Source: Bugula neritina (taxonomy: Eukaryota > Bryozoa > Gymnolaemata > Cheilostomatida > Bugulidae). From it: a stretch of DNA of 64,000 nt. A model generated the notes under the pieces. That model worked only from the letters and a program-made list of their open reading frames with translations, was not told the DNA's origin and searched no databases. The DNA lies in assembly GCA_964035545.1 (NCBI GenBank), contig OZ037768.1, positions 10,744,741 through 10,808,740 on the forward strand. Direction: 5' to 3'. The position numbers and the translations under genes are program-made. Positions 13,901 through 27,500 of the stretch are shown piece by piece. The number at the start of each line of letters is the position of its first letter. Position 1 is the first letter of the stretch.

Positions 13901-16900
13901 TACAGATTTTAGCATAGTGAGACTTGCATTGTTTATTTGTAATAAACCATAGTCTATCTTTGCAATAAGAAAATCATAATTTTTACCTTGCTAAAAAATA
14001 GTATAGAGAACGTGTAGGAATTCCAGTATAGAATTTAGTTCGCTCATCTGTAGTGGTGAAAGTTTTAAAAACTTTTACTTTTTCAATAGTTGCTTTTTGT
14101 TTAAACGTGGAACTTTTTGAGCCTTTTCTTCCAACTTTTGATTTTCGTCTATCAATAGAATGTGCAGATCTTTTTTCTGAGTAGTTGATGATTCTGGTAA
14201 CTCAGTTACTTCTGATGAAGTCTGACTATGAGGATGGCTGTCAGATGAGTTCTGTTGCTCTATATCAGCTGACTCTGTTGAAGACGTTTTCTGTTCGCTT
14301 CTTTCACATGTTTCATTAAAACCACTGTTTTTTTGTGCGTCTTACATTATATGCTTTAGTGCATTGGTAACCCAAATGAAGGGTTGGAGTTGAATTTTGC
14401 TCAGTGGGCAGACTATCCTTATGATTATGATTATGATAGTCTGCTGTGCTCTCTGTAATCTACAGCCACCATTGGTGACTGATGAAATTTAGAATTTGAA
14501 GTAAAAATGTGTTATTTTTACCTGTGCCATTTTACTAGAAATCTATATCTAGCTTTTATATAATATTCTTGTAATTTTTTCATCATAGCAATGAATAAAT
14601 GACATTGTTTTCACACTAATATTTCATATATTTATAGTTTATTTGAAAGCTTACGTTGTTTATTGTGGATGTTGACTGCTGCAGAAACTGACCACTATTT
14701 TCAAAATTTAAAAGGAAAACAAGTTCCTGGTGCAGAAGTGGCAGAATATGTAATACAATTTTTTTCAAATAGAAGGTAAGAAATGGGGTCATTTCAGCAT
14801 TCATAAGCTGCACATAATAGCTTATAATGCGTATATTTATATGGTGTGGACTTGCTATTACTGCGAGCTACAATATTACTAGCATGGGTGGTTGATTTAA
14901 CCTCTTAGTAGTTCCCATGGCTCACATACAATAAAATTCTAGTTGAATAGAATATTTACTATTGTTAAGTACAAGACAAATGACCAGAATATTTCATTTG
15001 TTAAACAGAAATTTTGTAATACTACTGTGGATTGGGTACTGTACATTAGCTAGATGTAGGCGGAGTCTACACTACTTAGCCATCCGGATGCATATACTAA
15101 AGGGCCATTCAAAAACCAGCCAATCAAAGTCATGTACCAAATTCACAGATGTTTACTGCAAGCTTCCAATGCTAAACAATAACCCATTCAAGCTGCAACA
15201 ACAAATAGCTACTAAGCTGGCAGTTATGTAATAATTGGCCTTAAGTTGCAAAAGTGTACCAGGTCATTTTTCTAGACATGAAATTTTTAATTGCATTTTA
15301 TAAACACTTAATTTAGACATTTTAAAAATTCATTTCAAGAGTCATCAATTTAAGATATAAAATTAAATAATGCATGAAAAAAAAGTTGCACAACTAGCTT
15401 TTAGAAGCATGCATTTTGCAATTGAACTTGCAGAATTTTATATCAGTTACAATGGTAGAACATTGACCTGGTACACTTCGCTGATTGGCTGAGTTTTACA
15501 TGGTCTATTTTGAGTATGTAAGTGATTTAACTTCATCTGCCAGCTTGTTGTGTAATGGTGTACTTGAACAGGAAGATGGCATGTTATGGAGTTTTAAAGT
15601 GACTGTTAAGTTTTTTTTATTTAATATGCATTTTACTTAGTAGATGTAGTCTGCGTTTAGTTGACCTAATTGCTGGGTACGTAGGATAGGCATGTGGATG
15701 TTTCCTGTAATCTGCTAATCAAAGACTCACTAGCCTATCTTCATACTGTTCAAATGGAAATCATCTATAAGCAGCCCCAAGTTGGGGTGCCTGAGTGCAG
15801 TAGTTTTGGTTTGGAGTTGAAGTTGTGGGTTCAAAGCTCCAACCTAAACCGGTAACTTCAAACTCCAGAGTCCCAAAACTGCTGCACTCAGTCACCCCCA
15901 ACTTGGAGCTGCTTATAGAAATATTCATTCAAATTTGCTTCGACTTGATGCCAGTCAACAGTGTGAAGGGAGAGTGTGTGTTTGTGCTTATGTTACAAGT
16001 TATGACTGGATATGAAATCTAGACGCACGCAGACATACATACATACATACATACATACATACAATACAGCCTGCGTTTTTGATTAGAGATTTAGTAAAAG
16101 AAGTTATCATTTTCCTGTGCTCCAAAGTAAAATTCATCAAAAACATTGAATAACTAAGGCTATATAAATTTGTCCCCTACCACATCTAACTGATGATTGT
16201 TCATATATTGGTTTATGTCTACAGCTCCCCCTGTTCCCACCACCTATGTGCCGGTTATCAAGTCTAACAGCATTTCTTTCATGTGGACAACTGTCAACTT
16301 AAAAGGCGACTACACAGAATTTTTATTTGATTTGTAAGTCAATAAGTATATATAACCAGGTTTATACTGTCCTCATAGTTTTTTATCACCTTTTATTGGT
16401 AGACAAAAGTTTGAAATTGAAGTTGTCTCCTCCACTGTTAACATTGACAGTTATCATTTCTTATGCTTACGTTGCTAGAATTTTGTAGCTTCTGTAAAAC
16501 CCAAGTCAATTAATTGTAAGCAAACAGCTCCTGCTCTAAGCATACAATCTGTAAGCATGATACATCCGTTACATCATGATGGTGAAGTTGCAGCATATTG
16601 CTATTATTACGTCCATAGATATGAAATGGAGTCGGGACTACAAGTACTGGTTTACAATACTACCGTGTATAAGGAGGATGCTTCCAGCAGTGGAGACTAC
16701 AACCTCACTGTGTCTGGCCTGCAGTCATCCTTCTCCTACTGCTATCAGCTGCAAGCAGTGTTGAGGGGTGTGAATGAAACTAAATACGGCTCCCAGACAG
16801 CCTGTTTTTCTGTGGCAACGGATAGTGCAGGTAATGTCATAGTGTGTGTTTGACTGTGTTAACACGTTACTTTGAGTTTTGAACGTGAATTAAATTAAAT

Positions 16901-18415
16901 TGTCGGAATAAAATAGAAGTTTAAGGTCAAATTTTCTGATTCATGATTTTCTCAAAACGGTCTGTTATTGTAAATCATAAGGTTAATAATTATTTTAAAC
17001 CTCTTCTCTTTTCTAGTCCCAAATGCTCCAACGATTACGGCTATCACCGGAGATGTGGCAGGCAACAAAACCGGATCATTAAGGATTGAGTTTACACCCC
17101 CAGGGTGCCTTATTGATGATGCCGACTGCCTTCAGAAATTCTTAATACAGTATAAACACGAGAATCAGACTCTATTTACCAACAAGAGTTTCTCTAAGAC
17201 AGAGATTTTCAAGGTTTGTATGTTGGACTATATTAGCGCACCTAGTTTCACCTGAATTTGTTCTGGTTTGCTATTTTCATGTAAACGCTGCCACTAAATG
17301 TGGGAGTTGGGCCTTTAATCTGGGTACTAATAGGCAATCACAGATGTACAAATGTGAAATATTGACTTGGTTGTTTAGTGAAAGGCAAAGGGCAAACTAT
17401 TGGCTGGCGTGTGAACTTGCTTTTATGTAAAGAAAGTTCAAGTCTAACCCATCATAACTATGCTAACTTTGTATTATGTCTCTAGCTGATTCTATAATAT
17501 AATAATACGTGTAAATATTTTGCATTTTCAACACCTGTTATGTTTATTCTAGTATACGCTGTCGGGGCTTGAGGCAGGACACATATACTATGTGCAGTTG
17601 GCTGGCGTGGTAAATAGCAGGAAATATGTTGGCGAAGTCATCATTGGATACTTTTCGGAACTCTTTCGAACAGATGCTATTCTGAAAAGTTAGTGGCTTA
17701 TTGCTCTCTCTCTAGAGGACATTTCATCTGATTTTTACGAAAAGTGTATCGTCTTTGTTGCCATAGCAAGCTTAGCATTTTGTTGAAGCTGACAAGTTGT
17801 GGTAAATTCTTGAGTATTACCTTTAGGTCAAGTTTACTTGATGTATGAATGCATACTCTAATACAGTTACTTTTCATTGGATAGATTTCTTTCACATTAT
17901 TAAACTCAACTTAAATAACCTTCAATTCGGTACAATATGTTTAATAATATTTGACAGATAGCTAAAATTGACATGTTGTACTTATTTCTGCCATGTATAG
18001 CTGACAGCATAAAATGTATCTTAAGGCAAATTTAATTTGCAGTAAACCCCTCGTGGTTTGATTAATCAAATTTTAGTATCCTGCAGCAATTTACAAAACT
18101 ATTTGGTTTGTGTTTTAAACTTGTGACAGATGCAACTTCCTTCTACTTTTACTCATGTGCATCACTTTGACTTGTACAATAAATAAGATTGAGTTTTTTC
18201 CATTCTATATTTTTCTCTTAGGACATGATTTTCAGATTGATTTGCTGTGTGGTGACTTTCAATTCATCTAATTGAAAATGTTGCCACAAGCAGCTATTTT
18301 TTCAAGCTGCAATCAAAACTGTAAAAATTAAATCTAAAATTGGGATTTTTTTCCCAATGTGCCTCTATTTTATACAGCACTCTGCTGTACAGAATGTATT
18401 ACACCCGTATATGTA

Positions 18416-18471
<56 letters not shown>

Positions 18472-18516
18472 GTATGCTGATTGTCAATCTAGTTGGAGTT
18501 CCAGCATATATATATG

Positions 18517-18584
<68 letters not shown>

Positions 18585-21500
18585 TGTATTAGATGTAACT
18601 CTGGTTGTTGTAGCAAACAGCACTGATGGCATCACAGAGGTAACGCCAGTTGATCCGACAAGTCCCTCCATATCAACTGCTTCCCCTCCCAACAGTGACA
18701 CTGTTATTATAATCATTGTAGTCAGTGTGCTGGGCTTCCTCCTCCTAGTCGCCATTATTGTAATAATTGTCTGCTACAAGTGAGTCCACCACATCCCTAC
18801 TCTACTCACAACTTATAAATTGCTATATCTGCATATCTGTCAGAGAATCACTAATATATTTAACGATTAAAATCGAATCATTGATATTTTGCTTGTACTA
18901 CGTCTGTAAATTCAATAATATAACCCTCAAACTTTTTTAAAGGTTTGCATTTTTTTGAAAACACCCTGTGTCAGCCAAGTTAAGTAATTTAGTGCTCACT
19001 AGAAAGGATATAAACATAGTTTGTTACCAAGCATTATGAAAAGAGCATTTAAACTTCTAAATTGAAATCTTTATTTAAAAGAATCACCTGTAGATAAACT
19101 AATTTGTCATCAATGTTTAAAAATATTTTTTTAAACATTAATATTAGAGCTTGAGCGTATAAGCCAGTGGTTCCCAACCTTTTTCATACTATTCCCCCTT
19201 TCATAAATGTTGACTATTAATTTCCCCCCTTTCGGAGAGTGAAAAGATTTTAAGACTTACTGAATGAGAATATATGGTACAATGCAATATTTTTTGTTCT
19301 ATTACATTTGCATATAATATAATTATCAAAATAGTTATATTATTGTTATTATTATGTTATAAAACACAGAGCAACTAAGTTATTAATGTTATGGCTTCAT
19401 TTGATGCTTTTGTGCCAGCTTGCTTAAGCCTGGCTCTGTGTTTGACCAGGCCCATCTTAAGCCACTCTGCAGGTTAAGGCAGTTTCTCTTCTCTTTGAAT
19501 TGATGAGAATCCTACCTCACACTGATAGGTGGTGTTGGATGGCACCAAAACTCTGCTTTGTCAATTATGTGTAGGAAGAGTTTGCTTGTTGAAACCCACA
19601 ATTATTTTAGGTAAAACTGGTGCATGTAAAGATGTCACAGGTAATAAGGACACAAATAGAAAAGTAGGTAAAAATGGCACAATGATGTTAAAATTTTTCC
19701 AAACTCAAACCCCAAACCCCCACCCCCAAACTCCAGAACCCCATGTAGAAACCCAAAATCCTCACCTCAAGCCCCTCTTTCAAACTCCAAACCCCCACCC
19801 CAATATTGCAAACATGTGCCATTTTTACCTACTTTTCCATTTCTGCCATTATTGCCTGTGCCATTTTTACTGGACACTACCCACAATTTCATCAACATGG
19901 AGAAAGTTTCAAATCAATCACCTTTCATTGCTGAATTGTGAACCAACTCAATAAAATCCTCATGTAACTCTTCTGAAAACTTTTCAACAAAGTGTTGCAA
20001 TGGGTCACATGTCAAGTTGAGAATCTAGCTCTTTCTTTTTCGGAGGTAGCTCAAAGAAATATCGTTAAAACTCCATTAAAAGTTTAGAGAGATGCCTAGA
20101 AGTTTTTTTGAAAAATTATTTGGACAGGTGGTGTCCGGTAAAAATGGCACAGGTAATAATGGCACAGTTAATAATGGCGCAAGTGAAAAATTAAGTAAAA
20201 ATGGCACATTTTCAATATTAGCATTGTAGATTTGAGTTGGGGGTTAGGCGTTCAGGATGGGGGGTTTGGAGGTTTGAGTTTGGGAAAATTTAACACCAGT
20301 GTGCGATTTTTACCTAAAATCGGAACAGGTTCTTCTATAAAAGTTCATTGGGTGCAGGAAAAACACCATGTTTTTGATAGACGCCACCACTTTAGTGCAA
20401 ATTTAAAAACATTGCTGCTGCTATGAAAAGCAATGATATGATTATTGCACTCATGCCTTTTAGGTTCAGATTATTTAGTGTAGCAAATATATTCACTAGG
20501 TATGTAGTATACAGTTCATAGAGATTGACTTGCATGGCTTCTAAAAGTTAGCCTGTTGCTTTTTGCATATTTTTGACCTTCATTCGAAGTAGCACGGAGA
20601 ACAGCTAGGGTAGAATCATTAATAAACACATTCATATAGAAGTAAACTGAGATTGTAGAATATGGTTTGGTTAAATAGATGAACTAAGATGAAGATTTAT
20701 AGATATGCATATAGTACATGTAACTTGCTAGAGCTCAAAAACCGTCAAAAAATTACGTGAATTTTTCAAAATCCAAATTCCCCCCTAAAATGTCCAAATT
20801 TCCCCCAGGTTGGGAACCACTGGTATAAGCTATTATAATTATAACTTGTTTCTAGTAAACTGTCATGTGGTTATGTGTTATTACTCATCAGGAACAGGAA
20901 ATGGTGGGAAATGCTGCTGTCTACACTACGTTTATGCTGCTCTCAGCTCAGGTCTCATAGATCTTTTAATGTTGTTGCCTAAGCTTTTGTTTTCCTATCT
21001 ATGGATATGTGTTCATCTAGTTTCTTCCTTCTGTGGTAATATTTTGGATGTTATATCGAGTTTATTAGTCACCTTCTATTGCTTCATTTTTATCTCTTCA
21101 GTGTAGTGATTTGGTTTTATGAGTTCATTTTATTTGCAATCTTTAACTATATTAGCAGTTCTTGGCAATATTAATGTTTATATTTTAGTTATGTTTTAGT
21201 AGTTGTATTGATAGCTGTAATAATAGTTGTATTTTTTTCTCCAACATAACAATTTATTTTAGTAAAAAAGTTCTGATGCGATAAATTTTATTTGAACCTT
21301 TTGATGTGAAATTTAAAAGAAGTTATAACTGTGATGTAACTGTGACTGTAGAAGATGCAAGGAACATGGCAATATGTCTGTTGATAATACAGATGATGAT
21401 CTCTGGATTGATTTGAATACACCTCTACTGGGTCCAGCTAATGCAGGATATGGTAAGCAATTGACCATAATATTATCTAGTTATAAATAAAAACTTGTAA

Positions 21501-24500
21501 GGAATTATTATTGTATTCAAATATTTTCTTGATAAGTATACTAGAATCGATTTTCATTATAATCTATATTTCTACGTCATCAAATAATTATTCCTTAGTA
21601 TCCAATGATTATTGCTCTGAGTTATTTTCATCTAACTAATTTATACCGAAGTTTTAATCAACATTAATTATATTCACACATTAGTTCTGAACTATTATTT
21701 AAAAAAAGAGTGTTTTAAATGTAACAAACAGTGCTTGCCTAGCTGGTAAAGTGTTTACGTTCCATATGGTAAATTCTGTGTGCAATCAAAACCGTATGAA
21801 AATATATGCTATTCATACGATAAAATGCTGCCGTCCTTTATAACATCAACTTCTAATAAAAAGTTTTGTTGATTAATGAATATTTTTATACTATTTAGTG
21901 GAGAGTGAGTATGAAAATATTGGTATAGATGCGTGGGCTGAGCACTGTAAGACCATGCATGCTGACACCGACATCAAGTTCACTGAAGAATACGAGTCCA
22001 TTTGTCAGCAGTCACACGCTAGCACCACTTGGACTAACTCACTCGAACCTATCAACTTGCAGAAGAACAGATACAACAATATTGTGTCGTGTATGTGAAC
22101 TGTTGTGTATTCTTTAAGTATATTGCCTTGTTCTGATATCTATTACCATACTCAGTCATATCTGATTGAATCAGAGTTGCAAGTCGATTAATCTGTGAGG
22201 TTGTTTGTTAAATGGTTCCATCTTTTTATCCATTATGATTTTTATTAGATATTTCCTTGAGAATTTGGAGAGTTATCCTCTTTTTCTAATGTTGAGTTAA
22301 ATTATTTTTTATCGAAGCAGGGTGCAGTTAACAAAGTTTAAAATTTTTTATAAGTAATTTAGCAAACATACTCTTGGCAAAGCTTCCATCATAATTTAAA
22401 AGTTGCAAAACTGAATTATTTTAATTGTTGTTGTCTATGGTGTATGTAGTTGTTCAAAATGCTCAACATTTTCAACTAAATTATTCACCTATACCTTTAT
22501 GCCCTTGTCACTAAAAAGACATTACTTTTCAATAACTTTCACAGAAAAACCACTGACGTTATCTACTCAGAAGTCAACACACATTTTCGTATCTCGCACA
22601 TTTATTAGTTGATTTTCTGCTACAGTGTATTATTTAGTTACCTAAGTATCTTCTGTTACAGATGATCATACTCGGGTGGTACTGAAGACCCAGCCAGGTG
22701 TTCTACACTCAGACTATATCAATGCCAACTACATTGATGTAAGTTTATGTATTTAGTTATATATGCAAACCATCTTGTCACATTGCTATAGGGTTTTAGC
22801 CACTGTACCAATGAGCTGCTGTTTAAATAGTGGGAACACTTGACTACCCGAACCTGACTACAATTGGTTAGTAGAAAATCGGATTGTGCAGGGTCTTGGT
22901 GAAATAACATTACTTTAACAGCACTTAATTTTGCAGTCTATGATCACAAAGGCTCAAACCCGAAACATACATTATCATTTTCGTATAATATTTAATGTAA
23001 ATTTACCTTGCTTAGCTCCTAGTGGTGGCATTTGATTCAGGTAATGCCCATACATCCCTGTTCCGCACATTGTCCTTTGTTTACTAGTTTCTATGCACTT
23101 TACCTTCCAGTAGAAGTGTCCCACCTGCTCTGGCCAGAGTACTATAGAGAGTCTATTTGTCACACTGGGTTTACACATAATATTACTGTTTCTACCTGCT
23201 AACACTGTGTCCACTTTGTAAAGGTCCATTGTCTAGTACACAAGCTCTATCATATATTGGGCAGGGAAAAGAAAATCACTCCTATATGCAACCCTCAACT
23301 AGTTCTTCTAGCTTTTCCTGCATTTTATGTGCATTCAAAATCACCTACAATATTTCTGATACATCAAAGTGCGGGTTGATATTCCCAAAGCTGTCTTTTA
23401 CGATATTGAGTTGTGTAAGGTTTGCATCAAGTAGTGTCGAAGGGTTTACTGAGGCCTGTTTCTGTATTACAGAGTTACGATAAGAACAGAGCGTTCATTG
23501 CTACCCAAGGACCTCTACCGAACACCATAGAAGACTTCTGGAGGATGGTGTGGGAGAATAACAGCAGCGTGATTGTCATGATCACGAATGTGTACGAGAA
23601 GCACAAGAAGAAGTGTGAGCAGTACTGGCCAGACAGCGGCGAGACTAAGTATGGCCGAATGTCGGTGTCTCTACTCGGTGTTGAGGAACTGGCTTACTGG
23701 ACTATCAGACGATTTGTATTAAAAACCACTAAAGTTACAAAGAAGGTAAGATATTTGTTCTGGTAGGAGACAGTTCTTTCTAAATGGTTTAAAGTTTGTC
23801 AATTAGTGAATAATTTAGTTTGGTGAAATGAGATTATAAGGTTTTATGTGCAAATTTTTAATCACTTGAAAGCTTATGTTACTGTTATGTGTTTTTTTTT
23901 GGATTTTTAGTTGTGAAAAATTAATCATTAAATAACATTGAGATTTAAAAAGTTTAACCTGAATCTTTCAATTCAGCAATTCATGACTGTCACTGCCTTT
24001 GTTATCAAAGTGTTATTATCAGGGATATATAGAGAGTATTACATTATTATTATTAGTGTATTGTTAGTTGTGTGGTTTGTTGCTTCTTTAGCTTCACTTA
24101 TGGAATTCATTGCAATTTATATAACATTCATTTGCTAAACTTTGTAGATGTTTGGTGCAAATAAGTATCAGGTAATGCAGTAGTTTGCTAACACACTGCT
24201 GATGTTCATGTTACAGCAATTGGTTTGAGTGTGGGTGCAGTCAATACGCATTAAGCAATATCTAACCAACAATGATGTGAATATTTTTAATCATTTTTTA
24301 TTATTAAACGATCATACACTGTTTTGTTGCAAATAATGTTTACTGAAAACTGATGTGGGAATTTAATATTAGAAAAGACGTAGCATGTTTGGTTGATATA
24401 CAATTAATGTGTGTATGCACCTGCACTTGGTTTCAACAGCATTCATACTCATTTTATCTTGATCTCTAACTATAATTATGTAACACTTTTCTTAAAGCCA

Positions 24501-27500
24501 GCTCGTATTTCTAGTTGCAAACTCCTATATCACACACCATATTGACATTAACTGCTTGTCATAGAGCTATGTTTATGGTACTGTTGAGCATTTGCATTCT
24601 ACATTAACTGTTATATATTTGTTTTCCAATGTAATACTACTGTAAATTTTTACTGTAGTTTTGCATCTCTTACCAAAGCTCATAAACTGAAACAATTTAG
24701 GCAATGCTCAACAGTTGAGGAAAGTGTTTATGGACATTGTAGAGAAATCAAGTGGAGAAGGTGATATTTCAGTATCACTATACAGAGTGGCCCGACCACG
24801 GTATCCCAGAATACACCTTCCCTGTTCTGGCATTCGTGAAAAAGTCCTGCGCAGCGAATCCGGCTAATGGAGGCCCTATTGTCGTACACTGCAGGTAGTA
24901 TACCATACTACTCTGTACATTCAGTGTCAATAGCGTAGACTTCAGCTCATTCATTTTCAACGATTCAAAACTACTTTTTTAAGTTCAAGCTTCTGTCCTT
25001 AATATCAAAGTGAATATGGATTTCTTTGCACTATACTAGGATATGAAAATACAAGCCAAGAATTAAAAGCCTTGTTTTATAGTTATATTCACAACTATTT
25101 TAAGTTAAAGTAAAATTTGTAAGATATTGCATAGACATATGGTCAAGGTATAATTTTTCACATCGATTTTTCATCCATCACTACTGTGCAATGTTGAACT
25201 TGTAGTTTATAACGATGCTTATGTAATTTTGTGCTTTCAACAGCTGAACTAGCATGTATTGCAAGCATTACTGATAATATTGTACTGATTGCAGTGCTGG
25301 GGTGGGCAGAACTGGCACCTTCATTGTACTGGAGGCCATGATGAAGCAGGTCACTCAGAAAAGAACTCTTAATGTGATGGGCTTTCTTCGGCATATAAGA
25401 GGATGTCGTAATCACTTGGTGCAAACTGAGGTGACTTCTTCATGTCACTGTGTCTACTTCTCTTCCCAGATCTACTCTTGCTCAATTATTAGTTATTTAA
25501 ACAAACAAATAATGGTTGCCTGTTTACCTAAAAAAAATTTGCATGCAGTTACCGTACTGCTGCTATTTATTATTGTTCATGTGTTGAAAAGTGTAGATTT
25601 TTCTTCAAATTAAATTTTTGGCGGGCTTTCATAATACCTCAGATTTTATTATGTTATCTGGATTTTGTAATTGATTTGAATTCCTATCAAATAGGTTAAG
25701 TCATTGACGAGAATAGTTTTACATTTTATAGGAGCGTGTCTGAAAACTGTTTTATTTATATTGTATATCTAAGCTTCGTCTAACAGGAAATGGTGTGCTA
25801 TTGCTAAGTGTGGAGGTGTTGCTTTGTAGGATCAATACATCTTCATACACGACGCTCTTCTCGACTTCATTGAAAGTGGAGGCGGAACTGAAATCCAGCC
25901 GAAAAAGTTCAAGACGACTATCGAGGAGTTGGACTCCAATTTTGACAGCTCCGGTGAAACTATGCTGGAGAAGCAGTACAAGACAATCGTCAAGTGGTCC
26001 CCGGCGTCACACCTTACCCGCTGTGCTTTACAAGATGTAAATAGGAGTAAAAATAGAAAGCTCTCCTTCATACCCTGTAAGTTGGTCTTTGTTAGTTGAG
26101 TGTTGCTTCGATTTCCTAGTTGAAGAGTTCATTACAGTAGCATAACTCTTGGAATAACAGATTTCTATTCCCAAATTATTAATTAAAAATTAGAATTTTA
26201 AAAGTTTGTTGTTCAAATTGTTGATTTTTTGGTGTTAGAAGTAAGAACCTTAGTCTAAAAGACTGGAAGTTTGGAAAATTTTATTCTCAATGTTTGGTAT
26301 ATTGTTATGAAGTAACCTAAGATAGCATTGTGTTGACTATCTGCCCAGTGGACAACTCGAGCAAAGTCAAGTTACCAAAGGTAGCTGGGGAGAACGGCTC
26401 TGACTACATCAATGCTACGTACCTCCACGGATACTTCCAGAACAAAGAGTTTATCATTACTCAACACCCGTCTGCTCAAACAGAATATGACTTCTGGCGA
26501 ATGGTCTGGGACCAGGTAAGACTCCCACTCTGGTCATATCTGTGTAGACTCGACGCTGATTGGTAACTGATACAAGTAGGCGTCCTGCAGTACTTGATGC
26601 TTGACTTTAGGTCTAGTAAACATGCAGTGGTGCTGCCTTATATTATTCCAGGAAGTTTTTATTTCAGCATAAAGTTTTATGTTTATTTTCTACTACTCAT
26701 TTAATTTTTATGGAACTTGCTTTTAATAGTTTCTGTAACTTCGTTTTACTTGAGCTTGCTTGTAGCATGCCTTTAATTATGATGTTTTCTAGTTGTAGCT
26801 ATAATTATTTTATTTCATTTACTTGTTGCTTATGTACAGAATATAAACTCAAAGGTAACAACAAAGTATAGAGTTTTCCTTTTATGGCTATTGTTGCTGT
26901 TTTGTTATTGTTTACACTCTACTGTAATGTTCTGTTATTTTGCGCTAAGACTTGGCTGACGAGATACAAGTGTATGGAATAATTATGTTCACATGAAACG
27001 TGTAATATGAGCATTCTACTTCCATTGCATAGACTCTCATGCAGCATCTACTATCACCCTTTTGTAGCCTAAGTTGTTCTGTTAATTCTATTTGATTGGC
27101 TATTTCATTGGTTAAAGGTGCAAATGAAGGCAGTACAATTACAAGAACAGTTGAATTGATTTTAGCTTTTTTTACTGTCACTATGAACCTCATACACCTG
27201 TTATTTATACATACAATAGATTCCTCGGTAACTTGATATCTTCTGCTCATACTCAGTCTCTGATTCCTTTGTAGAACTCAATGACTTTAGTCATGCTCTC
27301 GAATATCGGAGAGGAAGACTGCATCACTTTCTACCGACCTAAAGGGGAGCCCACCGACTGGTCACACAAGTCTTCCTTTAAACTTACATTCACTGAGGAG
27401 AATTTAGACACTATTGATGTAATCATTCGAGATTTCCAACTAGGATCTAAACAGGTAGGCATCTTGTATATGAAAATGAAACTCACGCAAGTTTATAGTC

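Noticed and set aside
18359-18616. Tyr/Ile-repeat proteins
   Set aside because: Translations of TA microsatellites; only the last part belongs to the RPTP transmembrane exon.
19529-19954. 141-residue coding gene
   Set aside because: Lies wholly inside the hAT element, consists partly of C-rich repeat, and has no family signature.
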